From: Capsicum annuum
Taxonomy: Eukaryota > Streptophyta > Magnoliopsida > Solanales > Solanaceae
Direction of reading: 5' to 3'
DNA length: 64,000 nt
NCBI RefSeq assembly: GCF_002878395.1
Contig: NC_061122.1
Location: 76,570,117 to 76,634,116 of the forward strand
Shown: piece after piece, positions 24,321 to 35,578 of the stretch
How positions within the stretch are numbered: position 1 is the stretch's first letter
Layout of the letters: each line of letters starts with the position of its first letter
The notes under the pieces: generated by a model
Told to the model about the DNA's origin: nothing
Seen by the model: the letters and a program-made list of their open reading frames with translations, nothing else
The model's database searches: none
Translations under genes and position numbers: made by a program

Positions 24321-25499
24321 AGAAGTTCATGTATGAGGTATGAAAAGTTTTTTGGGATGAACCTTTCTTATTTATAATTAATACAGATGGAATCATTTGT
24401 AGATGCATACATGAGTTATAGATGATGAGCATACTTTAAGGATGTCGTTCATCTCCAGTTGGGGGTAATCATAGATGAGCCCGCACAGCTCACAAAATCC
24501 TGCAATGTAACTATTATTAGCCAACCATATACAAAGAACCTCATAATTTTGTGTCTACTTTGATCAATGCCTGCGATAAGGTACTATTTATAGAAGATAT
24601 GAACTACCTATGACTCTTATTCCAGAGTTGAAAGTGTTAGTAAAGTTGTGTGGCATGAAGTACATACTTGTAGATGTAGACTATATGTCGTAATGGGTGA
24701 AAGCTTTTGCGCTTCTTAAAAAGGAAGATCTTATTGTCACTGCATTTTTTAGAAAGAATATCTTTTCTCGATTTGATAAGCCACGTTCTATTATTAGTGA
24801 CGGAGGGTCATAGTTCTGTAACTACCTACTCAAAAGCCTTCTTGAAAAATATAGAGTGAACCATGGGATCGAAATACCTTATCATCTACAACTAGTAGAC
24901 AGGTTAAAGTGTCCAATAGAGAGATCAAGTCCATATTGGAAAAAATTGTGAATGCTAATACCATATAATAGGCAATAAAGTTAGATGATGTGTTATGGGC
25001 TTATCTCACAACTTAGAAAACTCTCATAGGTGGTTTGCCTTTTCAAGTTTTGTATCAAAAAGCTTGCCATTTACCAATTGAGCTTGAAGACAAGGCACTA
25101 TAGGCGATATAGAAGTTGAACTTAGAGTTGAAGAATGCAGCCAAGTAAAGGTTAAAGAACATTAATGAATTGGATGAATTCCGTCTACGGGCTTATGAAA
25201 GTTCAACACTTTACAAAGAGAAGATGAAGTTGGATCATGACTAAAAGATTGAGAAAATGGTGTTTGAAAAGGGTAACCAGGTGCTACTTTATAATTCCAA
25301 GCTACATTTATTTCTAGGTAAGTTAATGTCAAGGTGGCATGGTCTATTTACAATAACAAGAGTTTTTCCCTATTGTTCTTTAGAACTACAAAGGGGTGGT
25401 GATCTTTCATTAAAGGTAAACAAACAAAGAGTAAAGCACTATACGGGAAATGTAAAAGAGATCAAAGAAGTAGTTTATTTTGACCTTGCTTACGTCTGA
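24321..25499 (+). pseudogene. Athila-like integrase
   Basis: The N-terminal zinc region is decayed: 'FFWDEPFLFIINTDGIICRC' is legible across frames near 24338-24405, and 'VVHLQLGVIIDE' replaces the 'CHSSPxGGHH' motif. The core reads 'KYILVDVDYMS' near 24659-24690 and 'FRKNIFSRFDKPRSIISDGGS' near 24749-24812, keeping two catalytic Asp codons. The C-terminal open frame 25257-25499 has 'KGNQVLLYNSKLHLFLGKLMSRWHGLFTITRVFP', the GPF/Y-type DNA-binding domain. Right after the stop, 'aagcactgcttgggaggcaacccat' (25532-25562) is the conserved post-integrase sequence also seen at 45768-45795. Confidence 0.85.
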
Positions 25500-25754
25500 G
25501 TAATAAAGGTAACTACATCGTGTCACGGTGTTAAATGAAGCACTGCTTGGGAGGCAACCCATGTTTTTGTAGTTATTTTATTTATAGGGTAATGTGTTTG
25601 TTCAGTGTGCAAGACTATGGAATACAGACAAAATATAGACAAGGTGATAAAGTAATCATATAGGCTCCTTACATGTCGTATATATAAGGTATGACTCGTG
25701 TGTAGGAGTCATAATAACCTAAGATAAAATCAGAATTAGACATTAGTTTCTAAA
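25500..25754 (+). promoter_or_regulatory. Post-integrase region with LTR-type CpG boxes
   Basis: Between IN and the next reading frame lie boxes of the same kind as in this element's LTRs: ACATGTCGTATATAT near 25671, TATGACTCGTGT (25690-25701) and AGGAGTCATAAT near 25706. ATATGAGTCGTAT (25771-25783) falls just inside the next frame. The LTR carries TATGACTCGTAT at 19753. The sharing is visible; a promoter role is inference. Confidence 0.4.
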
Positions 25755-27000
25755 ATGAATACATTACTCAATATGAGTCGTATCCTCCAGGTACAGTTCA
25801 TGAATGAGAATTATAACCACTCTAGAACTCAAATAAGTTCCAAGGATATAAGAGCCAAAGAAATAACCCGTAAACCTGGCTATGAGTCATATAAACCACT
25901 CGAACCCAAACTTACCAGGTTATTTCTATGGTTGACCCAGCCTAATACTTTAATAAAAGAGAAGAGGGTACATGATCGAGCACCTGTGTACATGCAGGAT
26001 ATGTTCAACAATGGGATATTTCATCATACAGGTGGAAAAATAAATAGAGTCCTGTATCCAGAAACAAGAATAACCACTACAGAGATGTCTGAATTACTCG
26101 ACTTTGAAGAATAATTTAGTAATTACAGATTTGGGTGGATGATGAGAGCTCTTGAAAGATACAGTAAGTTTCTATTTCATACACAGCCTACGAGGGTAAG
26201 CTATAGAGGCAATACCCATAGGGACAACTATGGAAGGGTAGTGAACCTATCACCTCCCTCATGATTCAAGATATGCATATTGATATCTCTCCATAAATTT
26301 TTGAGAGATTATTGTATGGTCCAAAGTATCAAGCTTTGACCAACTTAACAAATATGGACTATAAGATAGCTGAGATTAGAAAAAACAAAAAATTGACACT
26401 AAATTCTAAAGACAAAATAGTGATTTTTAGGTAGATTGCTGAGCGGATACCTTTGAATGGTGTGCATGTTACTTGGTTTAAAGGAGGTATTGGATATTGT
26501 CAACATATAAAGAAGGGTACCATTATCTTTGAGAGTAAGGCTGGTGGACACTAGCTCGACACCGGCTATGTCCTACTATAAGAGATAATATTCTGAGCTC
26601 GGTTAGGGATGCTATGATATCTAGCTTCATAGTTCGGTATACATTTGATGTTGGTGAGTTCCTATCCCGAGAGTTGAGAGATAGGATAGTTGGTAGTCAG
26701 AAGGCATTGCTGGTCTATCTATGCAAGATTATGTAGATTTGATTAGTTGTGGAAGTGTTGGAGCTCCCTAGTATTGATAAGATGATAGATGCAAAAAGAA
26801 CGGTTGATATTAGGCTTATCAGAGATAAGACTAACCCCTTGGCCTGATATGTTTGATAGGCAGTAGATGCTATGGCGTGATTCTTCCCGTATGATAATCA
26901 GCCTAATGTCCATGTGATAGATGATGCAATTGAGATGGAGCTTAGACTGCGGGCTCCCACAATGATGTAACGTGTAGTTCTAGTGCGCTACCATAAGTAT
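25755..27000 (+). pseudogene. Post-integrase ORF (position of Athila env-like ORF), unrecognised
   Basis: The open frame 25755-26114 encodes 119 residues rich in Lys, Arg, Asn and Thr, with no signal peptide or membrane segment. Beyond the stop at 26112 the text still looks coding to about 27000, for example 'WMMRALERYSKFLFHT' near 26133 and 'TVDIRLIRDKTNPLA' near 26793-26846. I do not recognise the family. Athila elements commonly carry an extra ORF here, often called env-like, but nothing here supports an envelope protein. It lies after the IN stop and before the 3' non-coding region. Confidence 0.45.
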
Positions 27001-28899
27001 AGTCTATGCAACCTAGGATATGGAGTATACCAACAGGTATTATGATGATATCCCAGGTAGCTTGGATCTAGGTTTTGACCCAGTTGGCTACATTAAATTG
27101 TAAAGTTGCTAACATAGAGGGTGGAGTGAAAAGGTGGATTGATAGGCAATTCGAGGAGTAGGATAGGAGAGTGCAAGGACATTTCTGAGGGGATTGAGGT
27201 TGTACCCCCGCCTATTGTTGATCTAGTCCCGACTAATGGGACAGTAGCTAATAAGAGTTCAACCTGACCGGAGGGCCCATATGATAATGGCATCCTGGTG
27301 CCTTGATTGCATATGTATGACCTTTATTTGTTATTTTATTTGTTCCTATTACACTAGGGATAGTGAAACATTCTTAAGTTAGGGGTAGGGGTTATTTCAA
27401 AAAATCTAGAAATAGCTATAAAATAGGTGTAGCTAAGACTGAAAGTCATATATGACATGCTGATTTGATGCTGACAGCTAAGATAGGGAGTAAATCAGTG
27501 TACTTATGGAAACAAATATTTTTAATTTTTGATTTTTGAGGATTTGGAAAATATCCTGTTGTATTGAAAAATTTTGAGTCTTTTGTGATTCTTTCTTTGT
27601 AATTGTTGACACACTACTGATTTTGACATGCTATAATGAAAAGTACTATTTCTTTGTATACTTGTTTGAGAATGTTTTGAATCTGGTAATGGCATTAGGA
27701 TTAGGGATAACATAGTTAGGGAAAAAACTATTACATAGTTGGATAACTAGTACTTAGTAATGTAGCTATATGCAAGTATGTGTGTGCTCAACTGAGTTCC
27801 CGATTGTGTTGGAATCTAGAACATGCTCGATTGATTTTACCTAAGTCTAGGATAGTTAGGTAGGAATTGATAATAGGCCTTTTTGTATGAGTTGACTTGA
27901 TCCTAAAATGCCTTAAATAAATGAATGAATCCCTTTAAACCAAATATTTGAGCCTTAATAGACAAATTTTTCTTGTTACACTTGTCACCTTTCCTTTTAA
28001 AATTACAATGAACCTATTTTGGCCCTGGTTCTCCTGTGGACACTGTGCACCTCAACTCAGTTAAATCGCCAAAGTTGAGGGTAGCTATGTTAGGGGTGTG
28101 TAAGAGGAAAATAAGAATGAAGAAATTGGGAATAAAAATAAAAAAAAATCTACTCCAAAATCATGAGCAAGTGTAGTGAAAAGAAAATTACATTAAAAAG
28201 AAAAATAAAATTAATAAGAAAAATAAGTCCTAAGAGAACCACACCCGACCAATTAAGAATGTGCTTAAAATTAAAAGGGTGACATATGGGTGGAAACAAC
28301 GGAAAAAAGTGAAAAGTACGTGGACCCCAAGTAAATCATAGTATCCAGGAAGCTTAGTCATTAAATGAATCTAAAATAATATCGTACCAGTTCCATACCT
28401 ATGTTATAGGCCAAGTAAAGTCCTATTGTGCTCTTACAATTAGTGTATGAAAATTTAGGAAAAGAGAATATGAGAAAGACCATGTCATTCTGTGCGCACT
28501 GGTGATGCTTCTTTGAGAGTGAGGGGGTCATTTGTTATATCCTTGATAGATTGATTTTTCCAACAGAAGAGTAAATGGGATTTCTTTGACTGTGAGTGCA
28601 CATGGGTTATGCTTCTAAGTTGATATATTGTTCGACAAATGTAAATTATGTCTATGTCCAATTGTATAATGGAAATGTAATTCCATTATTAGATTCCCTT
28701 ATGTTTCTACATGTGCTAAATTGTTATATACAACTTAGTTTTGTGAGTTTGAATTAGGCGGGGGATAACACAATTTAAATTAAATCCAATGTCACTGCCA
28801 TGGGTATCTTAAGATCTTTCAATCTAAGCATCTCCTCCATACTCAAAAGTAGTTATTGGTTTTGTTTTCCCAAGGACATGCAAAAGTCTAAGTTAAGGG
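27001..28899 (+). other. Long 3' non-coding region and purine tract of the Athila-like element
   Basis: No coding frame is supported. It holds an A-rich, purine-biased stretch at 28110-28330 and ends in AAGTTAAGGGT (28889-28899), a weak PPT directly before the 3' LTR. Related text occurs at 9589-10799 and in part at 48830-49597. The length of nearly 2 kb is normal for Athila-type elements. Confidence 0.7.
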
Positions 28900-30449
28900 T
28901 GTTGAAGCGACAAGGAAACATGACACTTTTGAAGCTTAAAACCATGAATTTAGGATATTTTGTTGGATATGATGCACTATGGTCTCCATTGTTGGTAAAA
29001 TAGGTTTACCATAGAATTTGCATGAAAAAAGAAGAAAAATACCTGAAAAGATTAACTCTGATCAGCATACTAGTAAGCTCCTGAGTCATAACCATTTGAT
29101 ATGATTGGTATGCTGAATTGTATAAGTAACAGAACCAAAATCCAACCTGAGGATCTAAGTGTGAGAAATATATAACTCAAGTATATATGTCTTAAGCTAG
29201 GATACGAGTCATAAGCAAAAAAAAATCTAAGCTACCATCCTGGAGTTGAAGTATAAAAAGTATACGAGTCAAAAGCCCGAGTGCCACTCGTATAGGGATG
29301 TCATATAGAAATTAGTGTTGAAGACTTAAAAAGACTGAAGTCCCTGGTGGATACGAGTGAAGGACATGAGCTGTACACTTAGTTACGACTCATATGAAAA
29401 AGTCGTATACTGAACAGAAAGCTGAAGCCTCTTGAGGATCACACACTGGAATCGATATGAGAGGGCTAGGTATGACATGTATTGATTCGATACGAGTGAA
29501 GATCAAGTCATACCTACTACTTACATTACATTACCTTCCAATTTTTATTAGTTTTTTTTATACTATAAATGCTCTAGGGTTTATCTTTTATTAGGTTAAG
29601 TTCTATTACGCATATTATTACAATTTTTTACAATTGTTCTTGAGATTTTATGGTTTATTCAATTAAAAAATTTGGAGTTTATTCTTCTTATTCTTGTTCA
29701 ACTGATTTTATATGTTTTTTTAATAATAATCATGGTTTTTTGCATAAACATAAGCGGCTAATCTCCATAGTTAGGGCTGTGGGAACCCTGGCGTATTAGC
29801 TACATAGAGGAATTCTGAGCCTCAATCTTCAAGGGTTTCTGCATATAACTTAATCTTTTTTGCAATATTTTATCCCAAGTATTTACCATGCCTTCATATA
29901 GCCTATATTCGCACTCATCCTTAAAAGGGAGTTTTTGATTGGGAAAAGAAGTCAAGACAATGATTTGGGGCTTCTCACTGCACCTTTTTGTCACTGCGTG
30001 TCCTCTAATCACTTGCTGATACCTCAAGGAGTGAACTGGGTTCTTAGAAAGGGGAAACAAGACAGCACCTTGTGACTTACCCAGTAAAGTGTGAATTTTA
30101 TCTCAGACTGTACTTGACATATAATAAGACTTATCTTGTACACTTTGCATGCAGAGCAATAGAACAATTTTGTTGATTATGAGAAATTTACAGAGTTAAA
30201 AAGCCAGGAAGAATAAGAACCTAGTTTTCTTCTCATATTTATTACAACTCAAAAGCACTTAAGACTTGGTTACTATTTGCAATTGATAACAAAATCCCCC
30301 TATTTACTTTTTTGAACTACTCATGGATTATATCAAGGCTAACAACTATTCACGTTTTCCCTCTTGGATTGAACCCATCCCAGTTGGTTATTATATTTGT
30401 AATCGACCATATTATACTTCAAATTGGAGTTTAGTTATGGGTTACATTA
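28900..30449 (+). repeat. 3' LTR of the Athila-like element
   Basis: It starts TGTTGAAGCGACAAGG after the purine tract. Its end 'agttatgggttacatta' aligns with 'agttttggatgacatca' at 20935, the final CA having decayed. Repeated CpG boxes include GATACGAGTCATA (29201-29213), TATACGAGTC (29261-29270), CACTCGTAT (29285-29293) and ATACGAGTGA (29351-29360). It is about 1,550 bases, against 1,588 for the 5' copy. Confidence 0.85.
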
Positions 30450-30860
30450 GTGGGAGGAAGCGAAGTCGGAGGAATTCTCTAATCAAAGACAAGGGAAAAT
30501 ATTGGTCAAGGAATATGACTTAAAATTTCATCAGTTGTGTAGGCATGCTCCAACATTGGCATCTGACATGAGGGCCAAGATGAGAAATTTTACTTCTGAC
30601 TATCTTAGGGTTTGATCATTGAATGAAAGACTACATTTGTTGATCAAGGATATGAATATTTCTAGGTTGGTGGTTTATATGCAACAGGTGGAAGAGGAAA
30701 AGAGGAAGTAGGAAGAGTTTGGGGAAAGGCATTAAAAGAAGTTCAGGTCATCTAAATAAAGTATTGCTTAACAACAAGGTAATAGGGATGTCGGTAAGTC
30801 GCCAAAGAAAAAGTGTGGGAGTTTTGGTTCCTTCTCTTAAGCTAGTGCTCCTTACCCAAA
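30450..30860 (+). pseudogene. gag of G2, C-terminal half
   Basis: It resumes the gag broken at 19347: reading from 30455, 'EEAKSEEFSNQRQGK', then 'LVKEYDLKFHQLCRHAPTLASDMRAKMRNF' near 30503-30596. The 'MNISRLVVYMQQVEEEKRK' helix is at 30651-30707. These are the standard end of Tekay/Del capsid. A Lys/Arg-rich tail follows. No CCHC knuckle is found: the sequence passes from the basic tail almost directly to PR C-terminal text, so about 300 bases were lost. Confidence 0.85.
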
Positions 30861-31408
30861 ATAGTTGGGTGATAGGCATCATTAGTTTGGTGATAATTTT
30901 TGAGCGTAGGATTCCCAATTTTAGGAAAGTGTTTTTGTTTTGAACTTGATATGGTGTATTTTGATGTTATTCTAAGGATGGATTGGTTAAAATCATGTCA
31001 CGCGTCCTTTGATTGTTGGATCCGTAAGACTGTCTTTAGGTTCCATAGTGAATCAGTTATTGAGTGGGGGTATTCCATAGTTCTTAGGGAGAGGTTTATT
31101 TCTTATCTTATAGGTCATAGATTATTCAGCAAAAGGTATCTCTATCATCTCGTCTAGGTTAAAGATTCTAAATCGAAAGGTCCTTTTTTACATTCGGTTC
31201 TGGTGGTAAATGAGTTTCCTAAGGTCTTTTTAGATGATCTTCCTGGTGTTCCTCTTGATATGGAGATTGAGGTTTGTATTGAATTGGTTCCAAAAACTCA
31301 TCCAATATCTTTACATTCATATAGAATGAGTCAAGCTGAGTTGAGGGAACTCATGGAGCAACTTAAGGATCTTTTAGATAAGGGTTTCATCCTTTCTAGT
31401 ATATCCCC
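30861..31408 (+). pseudogene. G2 protease C-terminus and RT N-terminus, truncated
   Basis: 'LDMVYFDVILRMDWLKS' (30945-30990) is the PR C-terminal motif; the active-site part is absent. The frame then reads 'FRFHSESVIEWG' and, after a stop, 'VVNEFPKVFLDDLPGVPLDMEIEVCIELVPKTHPIS' (31203-31310), the RT N-terminus. It ends at 'DKGFILSSISP' near 31408, where the family continues into 'WGAPVLFV'. From 31409 the DNA is the reverse complement of an Athila-like LTR interior, so G2 is cut here and the rest of its pol is not in the window. Confidence 0.85.
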
Positions 31409-32806
31409 CTATAGACTTTAAACCCTATGGTTGCTTAAATTACTATCGGATTACCCGAAATTCTAAATTAAGAAAAATATTGAATTAAATTGGGGGATTT
31501 CATTGGAACTTTCCACACCACCATTTACAACTACTCGTTAGGCTAACTCTTTGATTTGAATTCAAGAATTCGGGGAATCTTGTGACTATGTCTATCTAAA
31601 GGTAAAGCATGTTGGTGGTTTTGGTATAACAAGAATTCTAGCTAATTAATATTGGACAGGCTAGGTTGATGATCATTGGCATCAATCTTTCGATAAAACC
31701 ACAATGATTTCACCCATTGGCTCTTTCGAGCTATTAACAAGTGTCAAAATTTGCATAATCACCCAAGACCTCAACCAAGTATCCCTATGTCTAGGATGAT
31801 GCTCTGGACAAGATTTACACTCCCTAAACACTTATTTCTAAGATTGAAAAGGGTAGTAAACTATATTCTTACTTGTCTACCATTGCCTTGTCCCCCTATA
31901 ACCCTGTTTGGAGGATGTTATAGGTTACCAAATATTCACCAAAATCCCTCTTTTGAGGACGACAAAGGATTTCAAGAGCTTGGGGTTTTCACCCATCAAA
32001 CCCATTGGGAGATTTGGGGTTTTCACCCATATAATTCCAACCCATAAGCTCAAGAAATTATGGAATCCATACTCTATAACTAAATTTCATGCAAACAAAA
32101 CAATACCCACATACAATTACACTGTAGTTTAACATAATCCCAAGAATAAAGAAAATAGCTACTCATTAGATAGGATAAAAGAATTTTACCAAGTAACGCA
32201 TCTATCAAATTCATAATAAGAGAGGGTAAAATAATATTCAATTCCACACTCCAATTGCACTAATTTTTATTTGCAACAACAATTACAAAAAAATCAAAAA
32301 TCAATAGTCCCCTTTTTTTCTCCTAAATCTAGGGTTCTTCCTCCATGTCCCAAGTGATTTTGAATTTATCCCTATAAACTTTTCTTAAGCTCTCTAATTT
32401 TAAATAATCCCCATTTACTCATTTCTCTCATTAGGCTATAGTCGTAGAGCGTTGGCTGCGGTCACGTCTATGTGTAAGCGATCGTGTTGTATTAGATAAA
32501 CTTGAAAGAATACGGTTGTGTTCCTCCGACCATGATCGCATCTCCCGAGGCTAAGTAATTTTCTTCTTAGTTGATAGTAACCGCGGTACCTGAGGTCGTT
32601 TCGGCTCTGAGGCTTCAGCTAAGTTTTTATGCTTCCATTTTATCATTTCAAGCTCCAATCCACATCCTTTTAACTTTTCAACTCTTATACCTACTAAGAG
32701 TGGATATTATTTCATTTAATTCAAATAATTACTCATTTACTTAGTTAAAACAAGTTAATGTACACTAATAACAAGTGCGAATGATTGGTAAAATCACGAC
32801 TCATCA
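31409..32806 (-). repeat. 3' LTR of the minus-strand Athila-like element, truncated
   Basis: It starts TGATGAGTCGTGATTTT (complement of 32790-32806) after the PPT. The reverse complement matches the plus-strand LTR ending at 43383: 'aacccataagctcaagaaat' at 32039 pairs with 'atttcttgagcttatg' at 42640, and 'cttaaattactatcgg' at 31434 with 'taatttaagtaccc' at 43256. A CpG-rich block (GCGGTCACG, GCGATCGTG, ATGATCGCAT, CCGCGG) lies at 32441-32600. It ends near 31409, inside a broken gypsy RT. Confidence 0.8.
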
Positions 32807-34689
32807 ATACCCCCACCTTAAAGCAATTTCTTACCCTCAAGCAGCACTACTTCTTACCATGAGACATAATCATTTATGACCAAACTTTATGACTTAAAGA
32901 ATGTCGACTTAACTTGAATTTAAACAACAAGTAGCTTATTGCACATATTCTAGGTTAATTTTAGAACACCCCTCATTATAAAATGCAATACTCAAAAAAT
33001 GCATAGGACTTTAAAGAGAAATCAAGCAACACAAACCAATAATCTAGAAGTGGCTCACCTTTGAATAAAACTAAACCATACTCTATTTGCCTAATTATTT
33101 AGGAGGTGACAAAAGTCACTCCCCTCCATGTGGTTATATGTCATCCTCACAGGAAAGAAAATTTCTACACGCCAAACTACCGAATATGCATCAAGGAAAT
33201 TTAAGTGCAAGAACTCTCCCTTCACAAAAGAAATCTCAATGAAACAAGTGTCATGCCATAGGATTGCCCCTATTTTCTTTCACAACTACAAAGAAAGTAA
33301 ATAGTCGGAGATCTCAAAGGAAATTCTAAGGTTGTAACATAGTTTCGGGTTAAGATAGTATTTTAGGAGAAATATGGCTACACCCTTCCTTGAACATTTA
33401 AAACATACTTTGCATGACTCTTTTCCTAGTAAGGGTCACTCTTATTTATTTTCTTCCTTTCCTCATGCCTATCCTTTGTTTCCTCTATTCACCACTATTC
33501 TTTTCCTTCTATTTCCTTGCACTTTTATGTAGTTCATTCTTTTTTTGGGATTCTTTCTGTTTCTCAACATTGATTTTCAATACGTAGGCACATTTAGCAT
33601 TTCACTAATACATTGTGATCCTAAACTAACTTCCGCCAATTTCTACCACCCCTAACATAGGATTTTAGCCTCAAGTTACATTTACAAGTTCAAGGAGGGT
33701 ATGGCTCAAAAGAGTGATAGAAAGAATGGTTCACAACTTGCAAGGTGTTTTACAAAGAAAGGTTAAAAGGCTCAAAGTGGGTACTAGAGATTAGAATTAT
33801 GCATGGGTAGGCCTTTTTAGTCTAGAGTGGGTTCTACAATCACAGTTTTGAAAGACTAATGGGGAAATTTCTAGATCAACAAGTGTAGAAAAGATGAATA
33901 TCAAATATCTCACCACACACGACATGAATTTTTTTCCAAGGGAGCTTAAATGTCCCTCTCTAGAGAGACACCATCGGAGCTCAAAGGTTTGTTACAACAC
34001 TGTTCATATCCATGCCCTTGATTTTTCTAAATTTTTATGTAGAGGAGGTTTCATCATTTTCAATAGTGCCATGTACAAATTGCTAAACTATGGCTACAAC
34101 TAAAAACTTACTCTCCCATCGTGACTCAAAACGGGCAGACTAACCATATGGCTACTTTAGCTTCACTAATAGTGTATAAAGTGGCCCCACTATTACAAAA
34201 TAAAATGCCATAGGTACTCAGACTTTCCTTGCCTCCTCGAGTCGTTACTCAGTCTATTAATTATAGGGCAAAGGGGAAAATATTGGTTGCAGATAAAAGA
34301 TCTCACATAACCTAACTACACACCCCTAATTTCAAGTCTATTAAATTTAAAATTTAGTAAGTAACAGATATGACAAAGTCTCCCGTGGATAGTAGGCGTT
34401 GCAGTAGTCTGATGTCGTGATCACAGTAATAGGTCCGGGATCGTGTTGTTGTGATTGCGCTCTATTGACTGCAATTGCAGTAATTGATGCTAAAATCCCC
34501 TAATTTTTCTCTATTTTACATTACCTGCACATTTATTAGTTTTCCAACTCTGTTTCCCCCAATTTTTCTGAGTAAACTATTTATATTTCAAAAAAGACCT
34601 ATAAAGCATATAAACAAACAAAAACGAATCAAGGATGAGTTGCCTCCAATGAAGCCCCAAATTTATCATCATGGCATGACTATTTTCCA
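32807..34689 (-). other. PPT and 3' non-coding region of the minus-strand Athila-like element
   Basis: The PPT is TTAAGGTGGGGGTAT (complement of 32807-32821). The rest has no supported gene. Immediately after IN, on the minus strand, comes 'cattggaggcaactcat' (complement near 34640), the conserved post-IN sequence. It is followed by a CpG-bearing block at 34381-34480 (GTCGTGATCACAG, GATCGTG, GATTGCGC) resembling this family's LTR block. 33000-34300 shows nothing recognisable. Confidence 0.65.
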
Positions 34690-35578
34690 TTACCATATAG
34701 ATTCTATGAATTCAACACCCTTGACCTTTGCCATAGTAGATAATTTTTCATTGTAGTGATTCACTCTTTGGCCATTGACTACAAAGTTCTTCCCTTCCTT
34801 ATCTTCTAACTCAAATGCACCACTTGGGTAGACTTCAAAAATCACAAATGGTCCCGACCATTTTGGGCGGTGCTTCCGTACAAAGAGTTTCAAATAAAAA
34901 TTGTAGAGAAGTACATTCTCTCCAACATGGAATTCTCGCTACAATATCCGAGTATCAAGCCATTTCTTTATCATAAACCTTAAGATAAAATTCATCCATC
35001 TTATGGAGTTGTGTCACCCGTGCCTCGGATGATTTCCTCCAATTTATATTTTTCCTCTTTATAGACCACAAGGCCTTATACTTAAGTTCAATGGGTAAAT
35101 GATATACCTTAGAAAACACCACTTGATAGGGATACATACCAAGTGGGCTATTGTAGGGCGTTCTATAGGCCTAAAGTTCTTCATCAAGTTGTTGTGTCCA
35201 ATTATTGCGACCTATATTTACCGTCTTTTTAAGTATGGATTTGATTTCGTAATTTGACACCTCCACTTGACCACTTGTTTGGGGGTTGTATGGAGTGGCA
35301 ACTTTACACTTTCCTCAATACTTGTCAAGAAGAGCACCAAACATCTAATTGCAAAAATACGAACCCTCATCTCTAACAATTGCCTAAGGGGTTCTGAACC
35401 TTACGAAAATATTCTTTTTTAGAAATAAGGTGACATATTTGCTCCCGTTAGTGGGGAATGTTATGGCCTTCACTAATTTTGAAATGTAATTGACGGCCAT
35501 GAAAATGTATTTATTCCCAAAAAAACTCACAAAAGAATCCATAAAATCGATCCTCCATACATCAAAAAGTTCCACCTC
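34690..35578 (-). pseudogene. Athila-like integrase, C-terminal part (split by nested element)
   Basis: On the minus strand the text begins 'EVELFDVWRIDFMDSF' next to 35578, continuing the IN broken at 39961. It runs through 'NKYIFMAVNYISKLVKAITFPTN' (catalytic VDY is now VNY, so the Asp is lost) and 'FLKKNIFVRFRTP'. 'LGMYPYQVVFSKVYHLPIELKYKALW' is near 35137. It ends with the GPF-type domain 'PKWSGPFVIFEVYPSGAFEL...VNGQRVNHY' (34690-34893). Confidence 0.85.

Larger units (their letters stand above)
19348..30449 (+). mobile_element. Complete Athila-like Ty3/gypsy element (11.1 kb), nested in G2 gag
   Basis: All parts of a full element are present in order: 5' LTR (19348-20935), Athila PBS (20941-20958), gag, PR, RT, RH, IN, a post-integrase reading frame, a long 3' non-coding region, a purine tract and a 3' LTR (28900-30449). 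The LTRs are recognisably similar but clearly diverged, and no gene is intact, so the insertion is old. The gag text of G2 stops at its left edge and resumes at its right edge, which proves nesting. A clean target-site duplication could not be read because the right LTR end has decayed. Confidence 0.9.

Noticed and set aside
25755..27000. Envelope gene making the Athila-like element a retrovirus-like agent.
   Set aside because: No signal peptide, membrane anchor or cleavage site can be seen; only the position matches.
19343..30457. Target-site duplication GGAGT/GGAGG for the complete Athila-like element.
   Set aside because: GGAGG lies three bases beyond the best LTR end (30449), so the match depends on shifting the boundary; left undecided.
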